Below are positions 35,301 through 48,633 of a stretch of DNA of 64,000 nucleotides, piece after piece (positions within the stretch are counted from its first letter, which is position 1; each line of letters begins with the position of its first letter). The notes below the pieces were generated by a model. It saw only the letters and a list, made by a program, of their open reading frames with translations, searched no databases and had not been told where the DNA came from. This stretch comes from Plectrocnemia conspersa (taxonomy: Eukaryota; Arthropoda; Insecta; Trichoptera; Polycentropodidae). A program made the translations under genes and the position numbers. Location of the stretch: positions 124,001-188,000 of the forward strand of contig VTFK01000065.1 in the NCBI GenBank assembly GCA_009617715.1, written 5' to 3'.

Positions 35301-38300
35301 GCTTTCAACTTCCTTCTCTTCGGTCTTGAGTTTAAATCCTGCCTCAATTTTAAAAAATATTCGAGTAAATTATTAATATTGTGAAGCTTGACGAATTATC
35401 GATTTTTGACTTGAAAAGGGTCATTGTAGGATCCTTGACGCAAATTGAATTAGAGGAAGTGAAAAAACACCTTAAGCAAGTTTGGTGTTGTAAATATTTT
35501 TGGATATATAATTAAATTTAACGAACTTAAAATTAAAAAAAATATATATAATATACATAAAAAATATATACATAATTAAGTTTTCGTGTACAATTAACTG
35601 CCCGTTACAGAATTGAACTTGTATAAAGTCGTGTCTTGAATTTAATTTATTTTAAGAGCAGGGATTTTTTCTTTTAATATATATTATATTCAATACATTG
35701 CTAAAAGCTTATAAAAATTGTGTTTGGTCGTAAAACTGTATAATAAATAAATGTATGTTAATCTTTCTATCACATCAGTTTTAAATAATTTCCTATTTTG
35801 ATTTTAGAGGGCATACTAATAAATCATATTAGTAAGCCCTGAGGAGAATGATAAATATAATAATAATCACTAGATAAATGGCATTGTTTAGATGATTTGA
35901 TTAGAATAAGAAGAAAATGCAAATTAAAAAATATTGTATTTTAATACTCTTGTTACTTAATTGTATTAATTTACTTTTTACTCTATTATTTATCAATAAC
36001 TAAATTATATTATTTTAACGGTTTTGAAAAGCGCAATTTATTATCCATTAAAAAAAATTTATTTTAATTAATTAAGAAATTTAGCCATTATTTCTTTTAA
36101 ATTATTTTTTTTATGCTGTTTTAAAGTAAACTTAAATATATATTTTTGTATCACTGTAATATTAATATATTTGCAATCATTATTATTTATTAATTAATTG
36201 CAATGTTAATCAAATATCTATATTATTTGTTAGTAACGAAAATATCACTATTTTTTAGGCTTAACGCAAAGACATAAAATAAGACACCATTGTATATAGT
36301 TCTAAAATATGTTTAAACTAATATAAACACATTTTTAAGTAATTCATTCATAGATAACTATTAAAAAGTTGTAAGTTTTACCATTTAGAATAATAAATAT
36401 TTGTGTTATTATAATACAAAATATATTGTTAAAATATAATCTATTACAGAGATTGTTTTAAAACTTTGTACCTCTCAATTATAAATTTTATTTTTGGGTA
36501 CTAATGCATATTTTATGATTTACACATCGCTAAATTTAAATTCAACTAGAAAATATAAAATAAAATGATTTATTGGTTATATATTAAAATCTACTTATAG
36601 CACTCGCGAGTGATACTTCTTGTAAAAAAATAATCAATGTCAATTAAAGGTTAAGGTTATCTCATTTCATTAAAAAAATGTTAAACTTTTTTTAATTTTT
36701 CGAATAGATTTATATGACAGATAAAAAGCAAAATCTGATAACGATTGATAGAAATTTTATTGCATTAAACGACTGATGTAAAAGTTATTATCGTTCTCAT
36801 TTAATAAAACGAATAGTAATATATTTATTAATCCGTGACGGTTCGAGTTTAATTCAATTTTGCAACTAATATACGAAGTCGTTAAATTCGGTATCAACTT
36901 TTATTGTGGTCGTTAAACGATAACTGTGCGCAATGTTATTCAATCGTTGCGTGTGAGTTGCTATAATTTTTCTTTAAACGCGTCTCGTCTGTCTCGCAAT
37001 AGCACAAGTTTAATAATTTGAGACTGCTATAAATATTTTATGTTTCATCTACATAATTCGCCAAAATTTATCAAAAAGTAAAATATTGACTTTTTAATAG
37101 CTAATTTTAATCAAACACATAAACGCACTAGGAGTGGAGTGAATATAATATTTTTTACAACGAGATATGTTGCTATATATATTTTTTACATATCATTATA
37201 TACAATACATGTTACTGGTTTATAACCATTTTCATGTTTACAATTTTATTATTAGCTACCATATAATAGATATAAGAACATCAAATAAATTGTTGGTGGT
37301 TGTAATTTAAGGGAGGAAAAACTAAATAATCTTATTTGAATATGTTCAGACGGTTCTGAATAATGGCTCATATATTAGGATTTTATTGTATGTAGTAAGC
37401 GGGCTTTTAATAATAAATATTGGTCCAATGGACGCATTGACAGCAAGCCAAAATGTGTTTATTAATTTCAAGCTTGAAGTTCAGGTGTAAACCCAGGTAT
37501 TACACGCAAAATTTTCTTTCTATGTTACTACCATGTTCACTTTAGAACAGATTGATTTTAAATTTCAACTTCTAGAAATATTTATTAGGACATTTAATAA
37601 ATTGTAATTTATTCGCGATTGGGTTTAAGCCGTAAGCACTTGTCAAATATCTGTGAAAACATACATAGATAAACGCTTTTTTTAATTTTGGGATATCGTT
37701 TGTATTACGATGACTAGATGCTAAAAATAGCGTAGGAAAACACTAAAAATAAAAAAGCCATCTCGGATTTTTTGACAAATTAAAAAAATATCATTTCGTA
37801 AATTGCTGTTTAAATGCCATCTCCAAAACTATTTTGAGTAGGACAAAGGAGAATAAATTGCTAAGGGAGCGCAAAAAATATCATTTTTAAAATTGTTGTT
37901 AAAAGGAAGGACAAAAGAAGGACAATCTTTCTTAAAGGTAGACGTTTGGTCACCTTATATACAAGATAAAGAGAAGCAAACTTCTCTAAAGAACTGAAAC
38001 TGGAATTTTTCGAGATTTCGAGTGGTATTATATTTAGTATTTGGTTAAAGTTATCTGTATAGTATCCATTAGGAATTTTTAGCAAAGAGGCAAATTGAAG
38101 ACTTGTTAATATTTAAAAGTAGTAAATGCCTATTTTATCGAAATTAAATTTAGAATTTTAATCAGTAATCCTGATCACTAGTCACATGCTAACATTTCGT
38201 CAGACGTTAAAAAATATTTCTTTATCTAAATGCCCTTTAAAAAATTGTTTGTCTACAAATGCTCCATGTCTACGCGTTTTAAGAGAAAAATGTCTAAAAA

Positions 38301-38372
38301 ATGTCTATTTTCAAAGTAAAACGTAAGGTGTTATACGTTATATGTGAATTTATTTGAAATTTTATACATATA
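35301..38372. other. AT-rich interval without a recognisable gene
   Basis: About 3 kb of stop-dense sequence. The patch at 36830-37010 is slightly richer. A 74-codon frame at 37861-38085 (-) is not protein-like. Nothing to annotate. Confidence 0.5.
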
Positions 38373-38969
38373 TTAGGTTTTCCTGTAATGAATGTCGTTT
38401 TTATTAAATTTAAGTTTTAAGAGTGAGTCGTGCTTTGCTGTTGTGACAGTACATAAACTTACTATTGAAAATATTTTATGCCAACAATAATCGTAGAAAA
38501 CAGTGGTTATCCAAAGCCAAATAGCAAACCACAAGCTCTTTGTAAAAATTATTATTTTATATCTATGATGGGATTTTAATTATTGTGCATTATGAAATTC
38601 TTAAAACTGGCTAAACAATAACAGCAATCTTCTATTGTGATCTGCTGAATCGTTTACACTAAAAAGTAACATCTCGATATGGCTAAATTGACTCTTGATA
38701 AACTCAGGAACTTGCCGGGAAGGTTTTATTTTATCCACCTAATTCTTAAGATCTTGCTCCTTCCATCTCCCATTGATTTATGCAACACTTCCTAGACAAA
38801 AAAGTTAAAATTCAGATAATGTAAAAAGGGGCTATCGGAATATTTTGCATCAAAGCCTCCAAAATTTTATTCTAATTGTTATAAAAAATTAAATGTGATG
38901 TGGGAAAAAGTTATATCTATAAAAATAAATTTAATTTTTAAAATTAAAATTCATTTCGGGATTACCTAA
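38373..38969 (+). mobile_element. Mariner-family transposon, internally deleted, 597 bp
   Basis: The left end TTAGGTTTTCCTGTAATGAA is matched by an inverted right end TTAGGTAATCCCGAAATGAA (about 16 of 20 positions). TTAGGT- ends are typical of mariner elements. The interior encodes a decayed C-terminal half of the transposase (separate entry). The left junction follows TA as expected. The right junction is AA rather than TA, presumably mutated. Loss of the N-terminal half makes it non-autonomous. Confidence 0.85.
38477..38940 (+). pseudogene. Mariner transposase relic (C-terminal half)
   Basis: In frame from 38477 it reads YANNNRRKQWLSKA, then a stop, then IIVHYEILKTG and TITAIFYCDLLNRL, matching the mariner block (I/V)xYELLxxxxTINxxxYxxQLxxL. 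After frame changes come KVLFYPPNS.DLAPS and FMQHFLDKK (family: HPPYSPDLAPSDYHLF...MQHFL), then YFASKPPKFYSNCYKKLNVM and WEKVI at the C-terminus. The residue positions of the second and third catalytic aspartates are lost. Stops and at least two frameshifts show it is inactive. The DNA-binding N-terminus is missing. Confidence 0.85.
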
Positions 38970-39280
38970 AATTTATATATGATGAGATTTTGGTGTATTA
39001 ATTCTTAATTTCGAATATTTTTTATTAGCAAATGATATTTTATGCGTAGGTACATTTTTAACTGTGAATAACTTCCAAAAATATAAAAAAGTATTTTTTA
39101 TGAACAGTTCGCTAAATGTTAAATTAATTTACATATTTACATACGCATGTACAGTACGTGTATTATAATATAATAAATTTCAATTTCACCTTATTTCGAC
39201 CCGCTACCAATTCTCTCTACCTCCCTCTCGCTCTATTGTTCACAAGTTTACACATTTATAAATTCAGAATTGGAAATTAA
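38970..39280. other. AT-rich spacer
   Basis: Nothing seen between the mariner and the next island. Confidence 0.5.
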
Positions 39281-39284
39281 GTTA

Positions 39285-39610
39285 TTGTGTTAACGGCAAG
39301 GAGCCCTGAATATATCGAAGCTCGGCTGATAAAGTAATTGATTTAATTTGCGAGGCACCTAACGTATTTAGCCGGGGTATTGGTATAGTGATTTAAACGG
39401 GTCTCTGGTAAAAGGTGAGAATATTCGAGGACAATCTAATTAACGTTTACCTGGGAGCGTTATTAAGATGGACGTATCGGCTGTTGTGAATGTTCGTGGC
39501 GAGAAGTTCATATTCGCTTACGGAGAGACATCTCTTATCGGGTGGGTGAAGCTGTGAAGTATGTTGGTAAAACAGATCTCGTTCGGTAATGCCAGCGCGA
39601 ATAAGATTCT
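39285..39610. promoter_or_regulatory. GC-richer island, candidate regulatory element
   Basis: A block of balanced composition with no open frame of 60 codons. It contains homeodomain-type words (CTAATTAACG near 39437-39446, AATTGATTTAATTTG near 39336-39350) and a GATAAAG word. It reads as conserved non-coding DNA. No promoter element can be fixed. Confidence 0.3.
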
Positions 39611-39826
39611 ACGAAATTTACTTTCGCGAATGTACAAAATTTTAGCATGTTTATTGATTATTTAAATTAAAACGAAACAACAATATTTTATGTCTTTAAG
39701 AACTGCGTGTTTTAAAAAATATTTATTTCACTGCTAAACTTTAGCTTCCTAATTAATTATAGATTTATACATGTTTTCAAAACGTCAGTGTTCAATATAT
39801 TATACGTAAATATTGTATTGTTAAAG

Positions 39827-39856
39827 TCTTCATTGTAAGTTACATTACAATGAAGA
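39827..39856. repeat. Perfect 12-bp inverted repeat with 6-nt loop
   Basis: TCTTCATTGTAA, loop GTTACA, TTACAATGAAGA. A second palindrome (AATAAGATCTTATT, about 39878-39891) follows directly. The stem is too short for a microRNA precursor. It may be a transposon scrap or chance. Confidence 0.5.
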
Positions 39857-42329
39857 TTTATCGATCTTATAGATCAATAAGATCTTATTAATAGATCAGA
39901 AGTACACTCGCTCATGCGGCCCCGCCTCTCAATATTGTTAAAAACTTCAAAATGTTATTATAAATAAATAAATTATGGCGAGAGTTAAAAAAACATATTT
40001 TCTATATAATAATTAAATACATTGCATTAATTTGCTCAGATGTATTTTTTTTAAGTGATCAGCTATTATATATTTATGCTTATCAATATCACCATTCTTA
40101 GATATATTTTCTTTAATAAATCAGCAGCTTTCATAACGTTTTCATAATTAAAATTATCCATATGCTTTCGATTTTTAAATCAAAAATTTCTAGTTGCCAC
40201 ATTACTATTTACCCCAGAGATGTTTATTGTAAAACCGAATAAAATTATTTAAAAAATAGGAAATCAATATATCTTATTTTAATCAATTATTTTTTTGTGT
40301 CATGTTTGCATTTAAAACTGTAATGTTATTAGTTTTGTGTGATAGAATTTTATAAAAAAAATGTGAGCAGATTTTACATTAATGATCAAATTGTAGTTTT
40401 AAAGTTGAATTATGTTTTCTAATACACTTCAGTGTATTGATAGCTATGATACTAATAGCCCAAGGGAGCATCTTCAATTTACGAGCAGATAACTAGGGAT
40501 GGAGAAACGACAAAAAAATAAATGACCCACGACTTCATTTAATAAATGCAATATCCTTACTTTTAAATAAACTTTTCGACAGTAATATAATTTTCATTAA
40601 TGTATAATATATTATTTTACAAAATTAGGATTAAAATAAAATGTTAAAAAAAATCTTATTAGTTTTTACTACTTTATTTTAACACATTTTTTTTTAATTT
40701 TACAAGCATACTATTTTATACAAGGTTATATGTGTATAACCACTTCTATATTTACAATTTTTCTATAAGTCACAATATAATAAAAAATATATTATAAATA
40801 ACTTATTTGTTTATACTGTAATCGACAATTATAAGTATTATAAAATAAAACTATTTTTTTTAAATGATCATTAAATGTAATTTACTAAAATTAACATACA
40901 AAATAGCATATACATTTATTGATACATATACACATGTAGTATAAGACAATAAAACCAATATTAATATTATATTTCATATATTTACTACAATTTCACATAT
41001 ATTTACAATAAAAAAAAATTATTATCTATCAAATATTGTATTTACATAGTATCATTTCATGTCAAATAAGGGTAAACATATTGTAATAATTGTAAAAAAA
41101 ATATGTAGCAAAATATTAGTATTGTGTTTGTTATAAAATATACCATCACAAACTTAATTTTAATTGTGTTAATTTACTAATTGTAGCTAGATTTTTCAAC
41201 AAAAATATAAACATATTTATTTCCCCCCAAAGGGAATAAAAAAATAATAAGAAAATCTCAAAAACTGATATAGTTAGTTTTATACAAAAAAAAAGCTTTT
41301 AATGTTAGGTGGTTTTCAATAAGCTTTCCGTTTAAAATATTATCATTCAATTAAAAATAAATATTAAAATATACAAATATAATTTTTATCGACATTTTGC
41401 AGATTTTTATTAATTTTTGGGAAAAATATTTTTGTAGTTATTATAGTGAATTATCTTTCTGAACGCTTAATAATTTAATCCCTTTAGAAGAATAATGCTA
41501 TGACTTAAAAATGAAGCAAGTGGTAATGTTAGGACTATTTCGCCATACATAATTTATTTTCTTTCTTTAACATAATATTATTTATTTGTACAATTGCTAT
41601 ACAATTTAACTTAATTGTCTAGTAAAAACAATTTCCTTAATTACGTAAATGTTTAATTTGTTAAAAGTATGTTTTTGTGTTTATATAATGAAAAATTTTG
41701 CAAAAACCTCCTATTGAAAATCATTACTTAAAAACTTATTAACTACAACTAGAGTGAGAGCTACTCATTTATTTGACGAGTCGATAGAGAGTTTTGACTT
41801 ATTTACTTATACGCTAATTTTATAACAAATAGTTTAAAATAATAGTGCGACTGCTCTAACTCTTCAGTGATGGTTTACAGATAATATTCGCCACATATAG
41901 TTTTGTTTACTAATGCAATTGTGTTCTTTTTGTAAGATAGTACAAAACTGTTTTAAAATAAATGATGACTAGATTATAGAACACTATTACACAAGATACT
42001 TTATATATTTCACCGTAAGCATTATATTATTTAGTTGGTGGCTTTGGAAGCGCTTAATGGGAATTGACCTGACTGACCAAATGTTTTTTTCGTGTCACGT
42101 TGATGGAGGCAACTCATTTTTCTTTTTCACTCATCAATCGATGTAAAAGAGATCGTATTTTTATCTTGCACTTTAAGAAACTGCTTTCATTAAATTTACA
42201 GCCTACAATCAAAAAGAAACCTAAATGAACCTAAACCACAAAGCATTTTAATGTAAATAGAATAATTCACATATTCAACGAGATTTTTTGTTACTATAAA
42301 AAAAAACTTTTAAATTGAGTTTCATAACT

Positions 42330-42358
42330 ATTTTAAAGCAGCATATAATTTCACTAGC
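42330..42358 (+). repeat. 29-bp dispersed repeat, copy B
   Basis: Exact copy of 15274-15302, in direct orientation to it. Flanks of the two copies do not align further, so only this unit, or a conserved element end, is shared. Confidence 0.8.
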
Positions 42359-42610
42359 ATAAGTTAAAGTATATATTTGCTAATATAAATTAACATATAT
42401 ACTCGTGAAAAATTATTTTGATGTGATACTGGTAATACACATTTATTTTAACATATACATCAGCTTATTACAAATTAATCTCCAATCTATAAAAGTTTTA
42501 TTATAAAAAAAATTTAATTGGTTTTGAATTAATCCAAACCTGTTTTAATTATGGTTTAAATATTATACCTTCGTGATACAACAATGAAAAATGTGATACA
42601 ATAATGAAAA

Positions 42611-43379
42611 TCATAAGTAAATATCTTGTCGTGTCGAGGCATGTTCGTTATTAAATAAGGTCCGATATATTAAGTACAACATTGAAAAATAAAGCACAAT
42701 TAAAATTATAAAAGAATAGCCAAAAGAAATTTGCTTTCGAATTTTATTTAAGTAACAATGGGCAAAATAAAAAATAACTTCATTTATAATTCGTTTCATT
42801 GTTTCACAAACTGACCTCAACATTCGCGAAATTCCGACAAACAATTTTTGCCATGAATACTCTTTGATTTCACATATTTTCTCGTCCAAGTTGATTCCGT
42901 TCTCATTCACCAGTTTTCTGATTAATTTTGCCAGGACTGAAAATTTAAGCTGGTTGAAAAGAAAAACGGGTTTTGTCTGCAATTTACACTTCAGTTGAGC
43001 TAACGTTTCAGGTGTCCGATAAACACAAACGGCTGAAAACAAAACGTCAACCTGATTAAATATGTATTAAGCGAAACCGCTTCTATACAAAGTTTATATT
43101 TACCTACGTGTTTTATTGATACAGTTTTGCTTCGATCATACAGACACACACTTGCAGACGGATTGCTAATGAAAATTTGCGCGCTTTTACATAGTCAAGT
43201 TTAGAGAGCTTTTCTTAACTTAAAATTGAGTTATATAATATTTACATACTATATCTTGAGTTTTTGAACTTGCTGAGTTGCTTATCGACGATAATCCGAA
43301 GCGTTTATTAATACATAATAAAATCAATATCGAATGTTTACGTTGCTCTAAGCGTGCCGTGTTTGTATAGATACTTCAT
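42611..43379 (-). CDS. Candidate spliced gene: unrecognised protein with C-terminal membrane anchor
   Basis: The last exon 43032-42611 is open for 140 codons to a TGA. It is preceded by a good acceptor (GTTTTCAG) and, 71 nt upstream, by a donor (TAG then GTAAAT) closing an exon at 43165-43104. That exon has its own acceptor (TTTTCATTAG) and joins in phase. A possible first exon, 43379-43342, has ATG and 12 codons and fits the phase, but has a weak donor (AAC then GTAAAC) and a weak start context. The whole would be about 173 residues. The middle is a charged helix-rich region (VLAKLIRKLVNENG, then EIKEYSWQKLFVGIS). Near the end lies a hydrophobic segment (FGYSFIILIVLYFSMLYLIY) followed by 17 residues, as in tail-anchored membrane proteins. 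I do not recognise a family. Codons are less A/T-biased than the flanks. The alternative is a fortuitous frame. Confidence 0.45.
43033..43103 (-). other. Predicted 71-nt intron of the candidate minus-strand gene
   Basis: Donor GTAAAT and acceptor GTTTTCAG on the minus strand. Removing it joins KTVSIKHV to AVCVYRTPETLAQLK without a stop. The length is typical of small insect introns. Confidence 0.45.
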
Positions 43380-46300
43380 AAGCAGATTATGAAAGTTATG
43401 TAAAAATCGTTTGTAATTTTCAATTTGGTGCTTATGAAGTATATTTTAAGAAATGTTAATCATTTTATAATTAAATATGAACATATTAATTAATTATAAT
43501 ATAAGTATATTAACAAGCACGATCGACTTGATGATAAAAACGTTTATTACAAAATTAAATATAACAGAGAAATATATGTATATGTATGTACATACTTTAT
43601 AATTAAATACAAGACACTGGTATATAATTATTTTATAATTTAATATACAAAATAAAAATTACTACTACAATATACAAATAAAATTATCACATACCTCACA
43701 TTAAAAATATATGAAACCATAATTAATAATTGTTTATAAAAAAAATAAAAAATATAATATCATATACATATGTGAAAAAATTAAATCTTTACATGTTTTA
43801 TTATATTTAAATGAATAAGTTAAGGATATTTTAATATTTAAACTTAAATAGAGACCTGGAGCCATAAAATATGAACTACTTAAAAGCACGACTACTTTTA
43901 GGTTAATTATATTAATTCAATTTAATTATAGTAATCACTGATTGTATAATTTATTAAGTTAAAATGCATTCGATTATTTTTATGATATTTTTCAATATTT
44001 TTTTTTAAGAATTTAGTATAATTTTTTTAATTAAATAAATATGAATTAAATGAACACATTAGCTAAGAACTTTTTAGTAGCTTAAACAATAATCATAACA
44101 GTGAAGTACCTCATAAATTTTAAAATAGGATGAAAAATTATAAATTTTATGAACAAAATCATTTAAAAAAATGGTTTTTATTTTAATCAAAGTTTGACTT
44201 TTAATGTTTTTAAAAGATAGACAAAGCAATAGGAATTGAGTTTATTGCCTTATATAATCTACTAGTTAGTGTTATAATTTCAATACAACATGGTACGTAT
44301 ACCTTAAATTACTTTGATCAAATATCATACAAGCCATTTGAACAGGAGCAATATCATAAATCTCAATTTTGAAGCAAAGCAAATTAATGCATTTTGAACG
44401 GAACCACTTCAAAATTCAGTATGGTTTGCAGCACAATTGTTTGTACACATGGAGCGTTGTGTTATAATATTATGTTCGGTACGTGAGATAATTGGGTCCA
44501 CTTTATAAGTTATTTATTTTAAATTTAACACGCCAAAATGAAATCGTAAATAAAGTGTAGTACTGTAAAAATAATAAACAATTTTACAAACACGCTCTGC
44601 ATACTAAATGTTTAATATGGGTGTAAAAGTATTTTTTTGGAACATATAAGGATACTATATTTTAGTATTATATAAATATGATAAACTTACGAATAATATA
44701 TTTCGGGTAGGTACTAAGTTTTGCTCGAATGAATTTTAAGCAGTAAATATAGTACATTTTGAGCTTGAGAAAATAACGCGAAAGAACAAAAATATTCTTT
44801 ATAAAATATTCTGTAAAGGATAAAAAATGTATTTAGGGTAAATATAAAACAATAACAATTTATAATAGTACGTGAATAATATTGTATAATTTTAACTAAA
44901 GTGTAATGCTATTACATATGAAGCATATGAAACCATATAATAAAAATTTCAAATAGGTGATGAGAGTAGTATTAAATAAATATAGATTTACTATTTGTAA
45001 TGGTATATGCTCAAACGATTGAAATGTTGGTAAAATATTATAAATTAATATTCCATAATTTGCGTAAATATGTAAATCAAAATGCAAAAATAGATCCTCA
45101 AAATACGTATCTCTATGATACTGTACAGAAACATATTGGTGAAAATATTATATAAATAGATTAAAATATTGCATTTTTATAAGGTATTTGTTTTTAAAAT
45201 TAAAATTAAATTTATGGCAATTTATATAAGGATATGAAATAACATAAGTTTCGTGTTGACCTCACGATTATTGGCAAAGTTTAGGATAATATAAATTGAT
45301 ATTATATTTTCAACACGTGTAATTACTTATAAATACTGTATGAAGCTGCTGCTTCCATAGTTTCCTAAAGCTCGGTTGATACTCGTCGTAACCCCACTAA
45401 GTGCGAGTTCGGATAAAGTCCTTATATCCTAAGTAGGGAGTATCTACTAGATATTTCGTAGTGTATAATGTATAGCAACTTTTTTTTTTAAAACTATAAA
45501 TTCATAAACATACTTTAATTTGTCATTAAAATAAAAAATATATTTTTTTATAATCACTCATTAATTATCAACTTACCCTTTATAAAACCTACTAATTATT
45601 TTAATAAGTTATTGAATAAACCAATCAAATTTACTGACTTGATAAATAGTATGTTGAAAAACGATTTGATACTAGCAGTTAGTCTTTACTTTTACATAGG
45701 CAATCTAGTTTTTTATGTATTTTATTTCTTGATAAATGAGAATTTTCTCTTCTCTAATTTTCAAGAAATACTGATAAATTAAAAATATATTTACTATATT
45801 GCATGTGATTATAAAAATACATATAAAATATTATTGAAGTAATATTTATTGTATTGATGCACAGGGAACTAAATGATCGTTGAAAAGAACTAACTTCAAT
45901 AAAACGATGATTTATTATAATGGACGCAAATAATCAAAGGACCACAGATTACAGATGGTCAAGCTATGAATAAATCCAGGGCTCCTGTATTTATATTCGA
46001 ATCGCAAAAAAAATATTAATTAATAGTTATTGCTACTTTACATTAAAGATTAAAAACTCCTTTAGATTATTGAAAAAATACCACATAAGAAAAGAAAAAA
46101 AATTATATCGTAACTCTGTGAAAACCTCTATACAATTTTGCAATCTGGTGATTTCCACGCGGGCCGTTTTTTGTAATCTGATTGTTGTAGTTGAGAAAAT
46201 CGTAAGTAATTTTTGCCATTAAAATACTTACAAATGCTTCTAAGAAAGCATGCATACTTTCAATCATGTAAGATATTTAAAAATATACGTAGAAATTAAA

Positions 46301-46645
46301 TTTTTATCTATATATTAAAAAAGAGGCTCTATGAAAATTCTCGAGAAATCAGAAAATTTCTGTGAGTTCTCAATTAAACATTTTTTTCTTAAGAAAAATG
46401 CGATTAAACTCATTTACATAATCGGAATTGTTATCCACACCTCTCGACTAACGTCAATCTGATTTTCTTGAGCCTCAGATCGACTTTATTCCTAGTATTG
46501 ATTAAATTACATGTACAGAAAATAAATTAAAGCATTGGATTTTTAATAAAATATAAAATAAGTACTTTATTAAATTACTTATTAACGTAAAAATATGTGT
46601 ATAAAATATAATCATTTCGAGATATTATTTAATATAAAAAAATAA
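43380..46645. other. AT-rich interval without a recognisable gene
   Basis: About 3.3 kb with no protein-like frame. A 63-codon minus frame at 44896-45087 is Leu/Ile/Tyr-rich, as chance frames here are. A small richer patch at 45345-45450 has no open frame. Upstream exons or the promoter of the minus-strand candidate gene could lie here, but I could not identify them. Confidence 0.45.
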
Positions 46646-46649
46646 TTTA

Positions 46650-47130
46650 ATTTTTACGTCACGCATATGATAAAACGCCACGATAGAGGCAAACAAAAGC
46701 GAAGAATTTTAATGGTTTTGCGGAAGGGAAACGGCGCAAAAAGTCATTATAGCGAGGAGGGTTAAAAGTCGTGATGGACGTCGAATGACACGCATTTGGC
46801 CAAAGACGACTCGCATCATATAGGGCCCTATTAGCGTACAAAGACTTAGCGAGTCTGCGAATGGAAATTGTTTCCACGCCCGAGGCCAGACTGCCTTCGT
46901 TTCATCTCGACTTTTAATAATTTCAAAGTACCGACGCACGGGGCGTGGATAACTAAAGGGAACGAGGCGCCCCCAGACAATGTTTGCCGGGAGTGGAGGC
47001 CCTTTCGTTTTCTTTCTCTACTCCTTTGTATGATTTAGATTGTGTAAATAAAAAATATTTTTTGTCTCCGCCCGGCACAGACGTCGTACTTATGTGCGTG
47101 TATATAAACGCGAAGATATAAATATTTAAA
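46650..47130. promoter_or_regulatory. GC-rich island, candidate regulatory element
   Basis: Strong rise in G+C and CpG. Three overlapping minus-strand frames of 72-76 codons have no domain features. It contains the 12-bp palindrome ATAGGGCCCTAT (46820-46831). It lies about 3.3 kb upstream of the candidate minus-strand gene at 43379, so a promoter or enhancer role for that gene is possible but unproven. Confidence 0.3.
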
Positions 47131-48350
47131 AATACAACGTACCTTGAATCTTCCGAGCTTAAGCATTGTAGCAATTTACATTGTTTTTTTCGTTAATAAG
47201 ATAAAAACATAGCAATTTAATCGTATGTTTATAAATGTTTTATATTAGGTTTTTTATGTACATAAAGCAGTGGCATTTAAAGTGAGTCGATACTTAAGGT
47301 TACGGCAAAAAAAAATTAAATAAAAATTAAAAAACTAAATAGCTAAATATGCTAGCAGTGACACGTAACATGTAGAAAGAGCAGACAACAGTTATTTATA
47401 ACTAATTGTGGAGCAGTAGCGTGAATTAAATATAGGGCGTAAGAGGGGCATTTAAAAATATAATTATATATTAAAAATATTTAAAACTTTAGTTTAAATA
47501 AACAAAGCTAAATATTTCATATCATAAAAACTTTTAAAAAGCTAATTAAATTTTATAATAACACAAAGAAAAAATAATACAAAGAAATAGTATTTGATTG
47601 AATATTAAAACATAAGATGTACTGAAAAATTGGGGTTTTTATGATGACAATTTTCAACAATTGCGCTGTACTTGCCGATTAGTTTCTATCTATTTTTATT
47701 GTATCGTTAAATAATTATCCCTGTATTTTTGTACTTTAAAAGTTAACTAATTTATATGTTCAAAATGTAAAAATGTATGCTATATCATGTTTTAAAGAAA
47801 AGGATTGCAACTACTACAACTAAAATCATTTGCAAATGTTAAGAATGTCAAAAATGGCTTATAGAGTTTCTTATTGTAAATTTTGCTCTAAAGAATAGTC
47901 AAAGTAAATTACTACATCCTAACAGTCGCAATCAAAATAAATCTAACTGCAAATACAAATAGGATATTCTTGGTCATGTGTGTAGGAGCTCAATACAAAA
48001 TCAGAGGAAAATGCAGGGAAAATAAATACCGCATGAACTTAGCGAAGATAAACGCATGCGAAGATTTTTTAGAATTAGAATAAAAAATAGCATTTTTGTA
48101 ACGTCTAAACACTAGAAAGAAAAAGTCGGCTTTGTATTCGAATCATAGAAAAACAAAGCGGTTGTTGAAAGTTCAGATAGCAAACCCGACCTATAATCAG
48201 ATTTAACTAAGAAAATCTTTTTTCGTTTACTGAGAAAAAAACATTTTCAAGGGAATAAATTAAAAATTACTACTCTTACCTTGTATTCAGCCACTCGTTA
48301 CAAAATCCTAAATTTTGATAGCTCACGAGTAAATTTTTAAAATAGCATTG
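47131..48350. other. AT-rich interval without a recognisable gene
   Basis: Nothing recognised. The part after about 47940 may belong to the decayed transposon whose transposase scrap follows. Confidence 0.4.
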
Positions 48351-48354
48351 TGCC

Positions 48355-48633
48355 ATGGTAAAGAGGGTTCTAAAAATTGTTGACACCGTTCGAGAGGTAT
48401 TGAAAGATTTGAGTTTCTTAACATTAGCGTATGACAGTAATCTTCTAATATTGAGGAATATTTGCAGTGCATTTAATCAAATCAAACTAGCTGCTGAAGC
48501 TTTGGGTAAATGTAATGCAAATTTGGTCACGCTCATCAAACTTTGAATTTTTTATTTGATTATTTACGTAAAAATGATGATAATACGTTAAGACTAGAAT
48601 TTCAAAAGCTCTTATATAAGATTCGTTTTATTA
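48355..48633 (+). pseudogene. Probable hAT-superfamily transposase relic (central region)
   Basis: 63 open codons from 48355 (MVKRVLKIVDTVREVLKDLS, then a block ending SAFNQIKLAAEALGKCNANL), a stop at 48544, then after a two-base shift 30 more codons (FLFDYLRKNDDNTLRLEFQK and LLYKIR). The order matches a central hAT transposase block that I know as RWxSMxxRxLx...AL..IKxAxEALxxRxxNLxxA...FLxxxLxxxxxxLxxxLxxxLxxRI. No catalytic motifs, ends or dimerisation domain were found nearby. It is a dead fragment. The assignment rests on pattern memory. Confidence 0.5.

Larger units (their letters stand above)
39611..42600. other. AT-rich interval without a recognisable gene
   Basis: About 3 kb of very A/T-rich sequence, with poly-A/T runs and no frame over 60 codons. 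Contains the hairpin at 39827-39856 and the 29-bp repeat at 42330-42358. Confidence 0.5.
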
